From contig JAFAFR010000008.1 in NCBI GenBank assembly GCA_023423405.1, forward strand, positions 1 through 64,000: a stretch of DNA of 64,000 nucleotides, read 5' to 3'. Below the pieces are notes generated by a model. It did no database searches. It worked only from the letters and a program-made list of their open reading frames with translations, and was not told where the DNA came from. Of this stretch, positions 25,045-32,587 are shown in pieces; positions within the stretch are counted from its first letter, which is position 1, and each line of letters begins with the position of its first letter. Source of the DNA: Bacteroidota bacterium. Lineage in GTDB: Bacteria > Bacteroidota > Bacteroidia > Chitinophagales > Chitinophagaceae. The position numbers and the translations under genes were made by a program.

Positions 25045-25743
25045 TCAAAGATCGCCCAATAAAGGACGCAAAACAATGTCTTCTACACAGGCGCGACCGG
25101 AGAGGCGGGCGGCGGCAAAGATCATGGCGGCGATGTCGGAAGCCTCCATGATCCGCTGGCGGTCCACACCGCTGCCTTCCCAGGAAGCAGTATAGGCGGC
25201 GCCGGGCATCACAGCGGTGACCTTGATGCCATGGGGTTTCATTTCTTCCCGCAGGTTGCGGCTGAAACCCAGCAGTGCATGTTTACTGATGCCATAAGCG
25301 CCTCCGTTGGGATAGGCCTGGATGGAAGCGATGGAACAGAGATTAAAAATATGCCCGCTTTTTCTTTCCATCATAGCCGGCAACAGGGCGCGCGTAAGGT
25401 GGTAGGCGCTCAGCAGGTTTTGCTGCAGCATCTCTTCCAGCACGCCTTCGGCTTCGTTGTACACAGCGCCCGGGAGGAACTGGCCGGCGTTGTTGACAAG
25501 TACATCCGGCACGCCCTGCTGCAGCACCCAGGAAGCCCACTCGTTGAGCGAAGACCGCGAGGAAAGGTCGGCCGGTTTGGCTTTGACGGTGGCCCCGGGG
25601 AAGCGGGTCTGCAATTCCTGCAGGGTTTGGTACAATCCTGTTTCACCCCTGCTGCACAGCAGGAGCTTGTGGTTGTCGGCAGCGAATTGTTCGGCAACGG
25701 CTTTCCCGATTCCTTTACTGGCGCCTGTAATGGCAATGATCAT
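25045..25743 (-). CDS. Short-chain dehydrogenase/reductase
   Basis: The product from ATG 25743 has 232 residues: TGASKGIGKAVAE cofactor loop near residue 6, NNAG near 84, SIASIQAYPNGGAYGISKHAL with the catalytic Tyr/Lys. It resembles general 3-ketoacyl reductase-like SDRs; the substrate is not clear. A full-match promoter box stands 5 bases upstream, and the batD gene follows 4 bases after the stop. Confidence 0.85.
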   Translation of the reverse strand: MIIAITGASKGIGKAVAEQFAADNHKLLLCSRGETGLYQTLQELQTRFPGATVKAKPADLSSRSSLNEWASWVLQQGVPDVLVNNAGQFLPGAVYNEAEGVLEEMLQQNLLSAYHLTRALLPAMMERKSGHIFNLCSIASIQAYPNGGAYGISKHALLGFSRNLREEMKPHGIKVTAVMPGAAYTASWEGSGVDRQRIMEASDIAAMIFAAARLSGRACVEDIVLRPLLGDL

Positions 25744-25748
25744 GCGCG

Positions 25749-25756
25749 CAAAGTTA
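25749..25756 (-). promoter_or_regulatory. TAnnTTTG promoter box of the SDR-batD pair
   Basis: TAACTTTG on the minus strand, a full match, 5 bases before ATG 25743 and within the 20-base gap after the upstream gene. Confidence 0.6.
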
Positions 25757-25763
25757 CACCGAA

Positions 25764-26687
25764 TCAGGCCAGCGCCTGCTGCTTCTTTTTCTGGCTCCAG
25801 CCAAAAACGGTGGCGCCGATACCGCCGGCGAGGAGCAGGAGCCCGGCCCATTTCAGGGAAGCCTGGTGGCGGGTGAAAAAACCCTTTTCCTGCTTGCGCC
25901 CGGCTACCATGTCCCGGAGGTTCCAGTCGCTCTGCTGGTCGGCGTCCGGTTTAAAATCGGCGTACGCGGCCCCGGGGGCAAAGCGGGTTTGCGCAATAAT
26001 GGCGGGCAGTTCCTGCTTAATGGCCGGTAACTGGTCCATCGTGGCAACCGCACTGATTTTTATTACACCGTTTCTGCCAAGGAGGCGGAGGTTGTAGTTG
26101 AGGATTTCTTCGTCAGAGCCGTTGGCGCGAACCCGGGTAGCCCAGTAAACGGCATTCTTGTACTGGTCGTAATAGGGGACCATCACCCACCCGGTCACAG
26201 ACAGGGTGTTAAAACCCATTTCTATCCTGGATGCATTGCTGCTTTCCATGTTTTCCTGCAGGGTTTCGAGCAGGTCGTGGTGATCGAGGGTGTTGTCTTT
26301 TTTATCGGGTACGTAACCGATATCGCTGTAGCTGAGAACGAAGCTGTGGTCGTTCCCCAGTTTGGTGGCGCGGAAGCCATCGCGCACCAGCATGCCGGAC
26401 ACTTCCATGTCGGGCATGTTTCCCCAGAGCTCCTCCAGGATGAAACGGCTTTGCGGGCCGTCGATGAAAAGGAAACCATCCGGCACGGTCATTTGTATAT
26501 TACCGCCGGACAGGGAAATATGCCCGGTGTAAAAAACAATCTTGCGGTCGATGGAGTCGAGTTGTTTGCTGAAGCGGCGAAGCAATCCTGCTTCTTCTTT
26601 TGGTTGAAGGGTCAAACTGTCGAGGGGAGCTGCCTGTGCTACGGTCAGGCAACAGAGCGCAAAACCAGTGAGTAACGAGATACGCAT
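25764..26687 (-). CDS. DUF2167 membrane-anchored protein
   Basis: From ATG 26687 the product has 307 residues: a signal peptide (MRISLLTGFALCCLTVAQA), an extracytoplasmic domain with DUF2167 features (GHISLSGGNIQMTVPDGFLFID, SGMLVRDGF, GYVPDKKD, WVMVPYYDQYKNAVYWATRV), and a C-terminal membrane helix (LKWAGLLLLAGGIGATVFGW) followed by a short basic tail. Its role is unknown. The longer frame to 26732 spoils the signal peptide. Confidence 0.82.
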   Translation of the reverse strand: MRISLLTGFALCCLTVAQAAPLDSLTLQPKEEAGLLRRFSKQLDSIDRKIVFYTGHISLSGGNIQMTVPDGFLFIDGPQSRFILEELWGNMPDMEVSGMLVRDGFRATKLGNDHSFVLSYSDIGYVPDKKDNTLDHHDLLETLQENMESSNASRIEMGFNTLSVTGWVMVPYYDQYKNAVYWATRVRANGSDEEILNYNLRLLGRNGVIKISAVATMDQLPAIKQELPAIIAQTRFAPGAAYADFKPDADQQSDWNLRDMVAGRKQEKGFFTRHQASLKWAGLLLLAGGIGATVFGWSQKKKQQALA

Positions 26688-26750
26688 GGGTCTTCGGTTT
26701 AGGGTATTAGGATCAGAGGCCAATATAAACATTCCTTTTCAGGCTTGCAA

Positions 26751-26758
26751 TATCTTTG
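26751..26758 (+). promoter_or_regulatory. TAnnTTTG promoter box of the HAD gene
   Basis: TATCTTTG, a full match, 4 bases before ATG 26763. Confidence 0.65.
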
Positions 26759-26762
26759 CCGG

Positions 26763-27464
26763 ATGAATCATCGCTACCGGTTTCTTTTTTTTGACCTGGA
26801 TCACACGCTATGGGACTTTGATGCCAATGCCCGGCAAACCCTGGCGGAAATCTACCAGTCCCTTTCCCTCCCTGCTGTAGGAATTACCGATTTTGAAAAA
26901 TTCTACCGTCAGTACATCATCCACAACGACAAACTCTGGGACCGTTACCGGAACGGTTATATCAAAGTGGACGAGCTTCGCTGGAAACGCATGTGGCATA
27001 CCCTTCTCGATTTCAAAATAGGCGACGAACAACTGGCCAGGAAAATGAGCGCGGCATTTCTTGAGCTGCTTCCCACCCGGCGCAGTTTGTTCCCGCATAC
27101 CATTGAAACACTCTGCTACCTCCGCGATAAAGGGTATTATCTACACTTGATCACCAACGGGTTTGAAAAAACGCAGCGCGATAAATTAAAGTATGCCGGG
27201 CTGGAAGGATTTTTTGGAAATCTTATCACATCGGAGGGAAGCAACAGCCTCAAGCCGCACCGGGAAATTTTTGACTATGCCCTGCGCGTTTCAGACGCCC
27301 TTGCCGCTGAAAGCATCATGATCGGGGACAATGTAGAAGTGGATATCATGGGCGCGCACAATGCGGGGCTCGACCAGGTTTTTGTAAACCACGTAAATGA
27401 ACAGCCGGAATTTTCCGCAACCTATACCGTATATTCCCTGAAAGAATTACAGGATATTTTCTGA
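26763..27464 (+). CDS. HAD hydrolase, YjjG-like nucleotidase
   Basis: The 233-residue protein has HAD motif I FFDLDHTLWDFD (nucleophile Asp10), motif II ITNGF, the motif III Lys region (SLKPHREIFDYAL) and motif IV GDNVEVDIMGAHNAG. The DHTLWDFDANA opening and helical cap are typical of YjjG nucleotidases that dephosphorylate non-canonical pyrimidine nucleotides. It converges on psd with an 8-base gap. Confidence 0.85.
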   Translation: MNHRYRFLFFDLDHTLWDFDANARQTLAEIYQSLSLPAVGITDFEKFYRQYIIHNDKLWDRYRNGYIKVDELRWKRMWHTLLDFKIGDEQLARKMSAAFLELLPTRRSLFPHTIETLCYLRDKGYYLHLITNGFEKTQRDKLKYAGLEGFFGNLITSEGSNSLKPHREIFDYALRVSDALAAESIMIGDNVEVDIMGAHNAGLDQVFVNHVNEQPEFSATYTVYSLKELQDIF

Positions 27465-27472
27465 TGCTTCCA

Positions 27473-28129
27473 TCAGAGGGTAGCCAATACCGTTACACCG
27501 CCCTGCACTGCCTGGTTGAGTGCAACATTCACTTTGGTGCCGGGGGGTAACAACACGTCCACGCGGCTGCCGAATTTGATAAAACCAAGCTCCCCGTTCT
27601 GCTTCACCGGCATGCCTACGCGGAGATAGTTTACAATGCGTTTGGCGAGCGCGCCGGCGATCTGTTTCACGAGGATCTCTGTATTTCCTTTTTTCAGCAC
27701 CACGCTGTGCCGTTCGTTTTCCGTGGAGGACTTGGGATGCCAGGCAACCAGGTACTTGCCCTTGTGGTACTGGCTGTACACCACTTCGCCGCTGATGGGG
27801 TTGCGGTTCACATGCACATTCGCCGGGCTCATAAAAATGCTCACCTGCAGGCGGCGGTCGTTAAAGTATTCCGTATCCGTGATCTCTTCGATCACAACCA
27901 CTTTACCATCCGCGGGACAAATGACTTCATTGTCTCCGTAAGTGAGGGTGCGATTGGGAATGCGGAAAAAGGAAAGGATGAAAAGCAGCAGTCCGAAGCT
28001 CAGTACCAGGATGAGCCAGCTCAGCCAGGGCGCGGCGGCACTGATAAAGAAAAAGGAAAGTATGTTCAGCAGGCAGAAAACCAGGGTTGCAATAGCGATC
28101 GATTTATATCCTTCCTTGTGTATGGTCAT
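27473..28129 (-). CDS. psd: Phosphatidylserine decarboxylase, short form
   Basis: The protein (218 residues from ATG 28129) makes phosphatidylethanolamine. Two N-terminal membrane helices (about 11-31 and 36-55) precede the catalytic domain with NVHVNRNPISGEVVY and the autocleavage Gly-Ser in FIKFGSRVDVLLP (Ser becomes the pyruvoyl group). The length matches the short Psd-B type. The start at 28162 would lie upstream of the promoter box, so MTIHKEGYK is preferred. Confidence 0.9.
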   Translation of the reverse strand: MTIHKEGYKSIAIATLVFCLLNILSFFFISAAAPWLSWLILVLSFGLLLFILSFFRIPNRTLTYGDNEVICPADGKVVVIEEITDTEYFNDRRLQVSIFMSPANVHVNRNPISGEVVYSQYHKGKYLVAWHPKSSTENERHSVVLKKGNTEILVKQIAGALAKRIVNYLRVGMPVKQNGELGFIKFGSRVDVLLPPGTKVNVALNQAVQGGVTVLATL

Positions 28130-28146
28130 GTTCTTGGGTTGAACTG

Positions 28147-28154
28147 CAAAAGTA
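28147..28154 (-). promoter_or_regulatory. TAnnTTTG promoter box of psd
   Basis: TACTTTTG on the minus strand, a full match, 17 bases before ATG 28129. Confidence 0.55.
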
Positions 28155-28178
28155 AGGTCCAATGATTATATTGCACTC

Positions 28179-29321
28179 ATGACGGACTTGCAGCATTTAA
28201 TGGATTTCCTGGATCCGGTTTCCCTGCCGGAGATCAGTGGCGACGAAGGATACCGCTCGGGGCAGATGGCCAGGCATATAGATGCATACCAGGAAGAAAA
28301 TTTTCCCGCACTGGAACAGGCCCAGGTAGTGCTGGTGGGTTGCGGGGAAGAGCGCGGACTGGGAATGGGACGGCCTTTTTCCAAAGCGCCCGATGCCATT
28401 CGCGCCGAATTCTATAAAACATTTTACTGGCATACAGATGTTGCGCTGGCCGATATCGGCAATGTAAAACCCGGTGCTTCCCTGAGCGACAGCTATGCTG
28501 CCCTGAAACTGGTGATCAAAGAACTCACCGAAGCCGGCAAAACCGTTATCATCCTGGGCGGCAGCCACGATCTCACCCTTTCGCAATACCATGCCTATGC
28601 CGACCGCCAGCAGATCATTGAAGGCGCCTGCATAGACGCCAGGATTGATCTTGATATGGATGCCCTGCCGCAGGCCGAACATTTTCTTATGGAGATTCTG
28701 ACCGGTGAGCCCAATTTCATGCGGCACTACAGCCACCTTGCTTTCCAGAGCTACCTGGTGCATCCCTACATGCTGGAGAATATGGACAAGCTGCGCTTCG
28801 ATTGTTTCCGCGTAGGACAGGTAAAAGAGCACATCGAGGAAATGGAGCCGGTGCTGCGCAACTGCCGCATGGTAAGTTTCGATCTCTCTGCTATCGCCCA
28901 TGCTTATGCGCCGGGCACCGCTGTTTCCCCTAACGGTCTGAATGGAGAGGAAGCATGTGTGCTTGCCCGTTATGCAGGCATGAGCGACCGGGTGAACAGC
29001 TTCGGGATTTACGGGTACCAGCCCGCCGTGGACCTCCACCAGCTTACGGCTAAGCAGGTGGCCCAGATGATCTGGTATTTCATCGACGGCCGTTACCGGG
29101 GCAGAAACGAATCGGCTCTCAGCGATCGAAATGCCTTCTACGAATACAATGTTGCTTTTGCCGAGCTCGAAACGGTTTTCCTGCAAAGCAAAAAAACCGA
29201 CCGCTGGTGGATGCGCCTTCCCGACAACCGCTTTATTCCCTGCTCTTATAAAGATTATATTACGGCCTGCAACAACGACCTTCCCGAACGCTGGCTGCGG
29301 GCCATGGAAAGAAGCGCATAA
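28179..29321 (+). CDS. Arginase-superfamily protein with altered metal site
   Basis: The 380-residue protein belongs to the ureohydrolase fold, like Bacteroidota proteins usually labelled formimidoylglutamase. The family positions are recognisable but changed: GGSHDLTL (about 127-134, usual GGDHS), DARIDLD (about 151-157, usual DAHxD) and SFDLSAIAHAYAPG (about 231-244, usual SxDxD). One His is Arg and one Asp is Ser, so the two-manganese site may be incomplete. The C-terminal part has EEACVLARYAGMSDRVNSFG and AQMIWYFIDGRY. No hut genes are nearby. Function may be non-catalytic or use a different metal. Confidence 0.75.
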   Translation: MTDLQHLMDFLDPVSLPEISGDEGYRSGQMARHIDAYQEENFPALEQAQVVLVGCGEERGLGMGRPFSKAPDAIRAEFYKTFYWHTDVALADIGNVKPGASLSDSYAALKLVIKELTEAGKTVIILGGSHDLTLSQYHAYADRQQIIEGACIDARIDLDMDALPQAEHFLMEILTGEPNFMRHYSHLAFQSYLVHPYMLENMDKLRFDCFRVGQVKEHIEEMEPVLRNCRMVSFDLSAIAHAYAPGTAVSPNGLNGEEACVLARYAGMSDRVNSFGIYGYQPAVDLHQLTAKQVAQMIWYFIDGRYRGRNESALSDRNAFYEYNVAFAELETVFLQSKKTDRWWMRLPDNRFIPCSYKDYITACNNDLPERWLRAMERSA

Positions 29322-29333
29322 GAGCAGATTCCT

Positions 29334-29341
29334 TACATTTG
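29334..29341 (+). promoter_or_regulatory. TAnnTTTG promoter box of dacB
   Basis: TACATTTG, a full match, 4 bases before ATG 29346. Confidence 0.6.
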
Positions 29342-29345
29342 GAAG

Positions 29346-30686
29346 ATGCCTACACACATGCCCAGAATCCTGCTGCTGTCTGCCTGCTGCTGGCTGGTGG
29401 CCTGCTCGCCGTCTAAACAGATGGCCCGCTCCGCCAGGGAAAACCTCCTGCAGAAAGAAGGATTGCAACAAGCCCATATCGGTATCAGTATTTATGATGC
29501 CGACCAGCACCGAGAACTCTATGGCTACCAGGCCGGGAAATTCTTTGTGCCGGCCAGCAATACCAAACTGGTGACCTGTTATGCTGCCATGAAATACCTG
29601 GGCGATTCCCTGCCCGCCATCCGCTATACCGAAACGAAGGACAGCATCTACCTGCAACCCACCGGCGACCCCAGTTTCCTGCACCCCGATTATGCGCAGC
29701 AGCCGCTGGCGGATTTCCTGCGCAGCAGTAACAAAAGACTGGTGATCAGCGATGGCAACTGGCAGGAAAAGGAATTCGGTTACGGCTGGTCCTGGGACGA
29801 TTACAACAGCTCCTACATGGCGGAAAGAAGCTCATTTCCGGTATATGGAAATGTAATCAAATGGACACAGGTAAATGAAAAAAACAACGATGAGAACGGC
29901 GCCGCCGAAGTGGAAACCTTCGTGTATTCGGAGCCGGAAGTGTCCTGGAAACTCCGGTTCAACCCCGAGAAAGGGAAGCGATTTTCGGTTGTGCGCGACC
30001 GGTACGACAATATCTTTCACGTAACAGAGGGCCCGGAAATACTCCGTACCGTGGAAATACCTTTTGTGACCAACGGCCTGCTATCGGCCCTTGACCTCCT
30101 GCGCGATACCCTGGGCCAGTCGCCCGTGTATATTCCTGCGGTCGCGGCCCGGCCGGCGGAGCGGACATTGTATTCCCGGCCGCTCGATTCGGTGCTGGCG
30201 CCCATGATGCACCGCAGCGACAATCTTTTTGCGGAGCAGTGCCTGTTGATGGTGTCGGATAAATTGCTGGGCAAAATGCAGGTGGAAGCCGTCATCGACA
30301 GCTTGCTGAAAACGGATTTTGCCGGTATGCCGCAGCCGCCAGTTTGGGTGGATGGCAGCGGGCTGAGCCGGTACAACCAGTTTAGTCCGGCTGATTTTGT
30401 ATGGTTGCTGGAAAAAATGTCGGCCAGCTTTCCAAAACAGCGCCTGGAGATCATTTTGCCCGCAGGCAACGAGGGCACTTTAAAAGGATACTATAAAGAA
30501 ATAGGAGAAGGGCTGCATGCCAAAACCGGCACCCTCAGCGGCCAGGTGGCACTGAGCGGCTTCCTGCGCACCAAAAAAGGACGCAACCTCATCTTTTCCA
30601 TCATGGTCAATAACCACGCGGAGCCAGCATCTGCGGTCAGGCGGCAGGTGGAAGCTTTTCTGAAAGGCGTGTACGCGGCATACTAG
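29346..30686 (+). CDS. dacB: D-Ala-D-Ala carboxypeptidase/endopeptidase (PBP4, family S13)
   Basis: The 446-residue protein has a lipoprotein-type signal (LSACCWLVACS) and the three penicillin-binding motifs: Ser71-x-x-Lys74 in ASNTKLVTC, SxN at Ser291-Asn293 in HRSDNLFAEQ, and KTG from Lys393 in HAKTGTLSGQ. The long insert between SxxK and SxN is typical of PBP4. It trims pentapeptides or cleaves cross-links in the periplasm. An in-frame ATG 15 bases downstream is an alternative start. Confidence 0.9.
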   Translation: MPTHMPRILLLSACCWLVACSPSKQMARSARENLLQKEGLQQAHIGISIYDADQHRELYGYQAGKFFVPASNTKLVTCYAAMKYLGDSLPAIRYTETKDSIYLQPTGDPSFLHPDYAQQPLADFLRSSNKRLVISDGNWQEKEFGYGWSWDDYNSSYMAERSSFPVYGNVIKWTQVNEKNNDENGAAEVETFVYSEPEVSWKLRFNPEKGKRFSVVRDRYDNIFHVTEGPEILRTVEIPFVTNGLLSALDLLRDTLGQSPVYIPAVAARPAERTLYSRPLDSVLAPMMHRSDNLFAEQCLLMVSDKLLGKMQVEAVIDSLLKTDFAGMPQPPVWVDGSGLSRYNQFSPADFVWLLEKMSASFPKQRLEIILPAGNEGTLKGYYKEIGEGLHAKTGTLSGQVALSGFLRTKKGRNLIFSIMVNNHAEPASAVRRQVEAFLKGVYAAY

Positions 30687-30702
30687 TCTGAGAGGGCCTT
30701 CG

Positions 30703-30710
30703 TATTTTTG
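30703..30710 (+). promoter_or_regulatory. TAnnTTTG promoter box of mutL
   Basis: TATTTTTG, a full match, 18 bases before the TTG start at 30729. It argues against the longer frame whose first codon (TTG 30708) overlaps the box. Confidence 0.55.
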
Positions 30711-30728
30711 CCCCCGAAAGCAGATAAT

Positions 30729-32561
30729 TTGGGAGAAAGTATACAATTATTACCCGATCACATCGCCAACCAGATTGCGGCAGGAGAAGTGATCCAGCGA
30801 CCCGCCAGCGCCGTTAAGGAATTGCTGGAAAACGCCGTGGATGCGGGCGCCACCGAAATCAGGCTGATCGTGAACGATGCGGGTAAATCCCTGATCCAGG
30901 TGATCGACAATGGAAAAGGGATGAGCGAATCGGATGCGCGGCTTTGTTTTGAACGACATGCCACTTCCAAGATCAGCCAGATAGAAGACCTGTTCCAGAT
31001 CCGCACCATGGGATTCCGGGGAGAAGCGCTTGCCTCGGTAGCCGCCGTGGCGCAGGTGGACCTGAAAACCCGTCGCCCCCGGGACGAAGCCGGCACCCAT
31101 ATTGAAGTGGAGAACAGTCGCGTACTGGCGCAGGAGCCCTGTGCCATGGAGCCCGGAACCAGCATTGCCATGAAGAACCTCTTCTTCAATATCCCGGCCC
31201 GCCGGAATTTCCTGAAAAGCAATGCGGCAGAAATGCGGCACATCATCGACGAATTCATCCGGGTGGCCATGGCCTTCCCGCAGATATTTTTTTCGCTGGT
31301 GCACAACGGGCAGCAGGTGTTCCATCTCGACAAAGGTTCTCTCAAGCAAAGGATCGTGCAGGCATTGGGCAACCAGTACAATGCGCGTATGGTGCCTGTG
31401 CAGGAACAGACCGACTACCTCAATATACAGGGCTTTATAGGTAAGCCCGATGCTGCAAAAAAAACGCGCGGGGACCAGTATTTTTTTGTCAACAACCGCT
31501 TCATCCGCAGCGCCTATCTCAACCATGCGGTGATGCAGGCTTACCAGGACCTGATCCCAGCCGACAGCTTTCCCCTTTACGTATTGTTCATCGACCTGCT
31601 TCCCGACCAGATCGATGTAAACGTGCACCCCACCAAACAGGAGATCAAATTCGAAGACGAGAAAATAGTGTATGCTTTTGTGCAGGCAGCCGTAAAGCAC
31701 GCGCTGGCGCAGTTCAGCATCAGGCCTACGCTTGAGTTCGATATTGATGCAGGCATCCAGCAACTGGACGCTGTAAGCAAACCGTTTACCGACGAGCAGC
31801 AGGCTGCAGCCCGCAGTGCCGGCCTGTTCCAGAGCTTTACCCGGCAACACCAGGCGCATTTTATTGACAAGCAGGAACCAGGCGCAGCCATACCGGCGCT
31901 TAAGAGTTGGTCGGACTGGAAAGCGCCTGCTGAAGAAAGCACGGTGGCCGGTTTCGACTGGGAACTGCCCCGCAAAAAATGGCAGTTGCATGAAACCGCT
32001 GCACTGCTGCAACTGGAGGCATCTTATGTCGTGGCGCCGCTCACCCGCGGCTTCCTGCTGCTCCACCAGCAATACGCACACGAAAGAATACGCTACGAAC
32101 AATATGCCGCTGCGCTGGTGGGCAAACCCATAGCGAGCCAGCAAAGTCTTTTTCCCGTAACGCTGGAACTGTCGCCGCCAGACGCTGCGCTGCTTACAGG
32201 CATCCTCGACGACCTGGCCCTGCTGGGATATGCGATAGCGCCTTTCGGTAACAACAGTTTCATTGTGCAGGGCACGCCTGCCGATATTGTGCAGGGCAAT
32301 GAAAAAACGGCGATCGAAAACCTGCTGGACCAATACAAACATTTCAGCAGCGACGTGAAATTTTCTCCCCGCGAAAAACTGATCCGCACTCTCTCAGCGC
32401 AGCACGCCATTAAAACCGGTGTGTTACTCAGCCAGCCCGAAATGAAGCAACTCGCCACTGACCTGCTTTCCTGCGCCACGCCCAATATTACCAGCGGCGG
32501 CCAGCCAACTTTTATTGAATTCACCACAGATTATCTGTCGCGCTTGTTTGACAGCAGATAA
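30729..32561 (+). CDS. mutL: DNA mismatch repair protein MutL
   Basis: The product is about 610 residues from TTG 30729, giving LGESIQLLPDHIANQIAAGE, the usual MutL opening. GHKL ATPase motifs are present: ELLENAVDAGA, DNGKGM, RHATSKI, TMGFRGEAL. The C-terminal dimerisation domain begins near residue 420. The usual endonuclease motif region reads LHQQYAHERIRYE (His446 at the place of the metal-binding Asp), and the late Zn-binding Cys-x-His pattern is not seen. So endonuclease activity is doubtful, although the N-terminal machine is intact. Confidence 0.93.
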   Translation: MGESIQLLPDHIANQIAAGEVIQRPASAVKELLENAVDAGATEIRLIVNDAGKSLIQVIDNGKGMSESDARLCFERHATSKISQIEDLFQIRTMGFRGEALASVAAVAQVDLKTRRPRDEAGTHIEVENSRVLAQEPCAMEPGTSIAMKNLFFNIPARRNFLKSNAAEMRHIIDEFIRVAMAFPQIFFSLVHNGQQVFHLDKGSLKQRIVQALGNQYNARMVPVQEQTDYLNIQGFIGKPDAAKKTRGDQYFFVNNRFIRSAYLNHAVMQAYQDLIPADSFPLYVLFIDLLPDQIDVNVHPTKQEIKFEDEKIVYAFVQAAVKHALAQFSIRPTLEFDIDAGIQQLDAVSKPFTDEQQAAARSAGLFQSFTRQHQAHFIDKQEPGAAIPALKSWSDWKAPAEESTVAGFDWELPRKKWQLHETAALLQLEASYVVAPLTRGFLLLHQQYAHERIRYEQYAAALVGKPIASQQSLFPVTLELSPPDAALLTGILDDLALLGYAIAPFGNNSFIVQGTPADIVQGNEKTAIENLLDQYKHFSSDVKFSPREKLIRTLSAQHAIKTGVLLSQPEMKQLATDLLSCATPNITSGGQPTFIEFTTDYLSRLFDSR

Positions 32562-32587
32562 CTATCTTCAAATTTTAATAGACCCAC

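Noticed and set aside
27461..27476. CTGATG-CTTC-CATCAG hairpin between the HAD gene and psd
   Set aside because: Only six pairs and no T-run on either side, so I do not call a terminator.
28197..29684. 495-codon minus-strand open frame opposite the arginase-fold gene
   Set aside because: Same reason: the plus strand carries a recognisable family, and the opposite frame spans two plus-strand genes.
30750..32342. 530-codon minus-strand open frame opposite mutL
   Set aside because: It is a composition effect of the mutL codons; the translation is rich in His, Phe, Gln and Val runs and resembles no protein.
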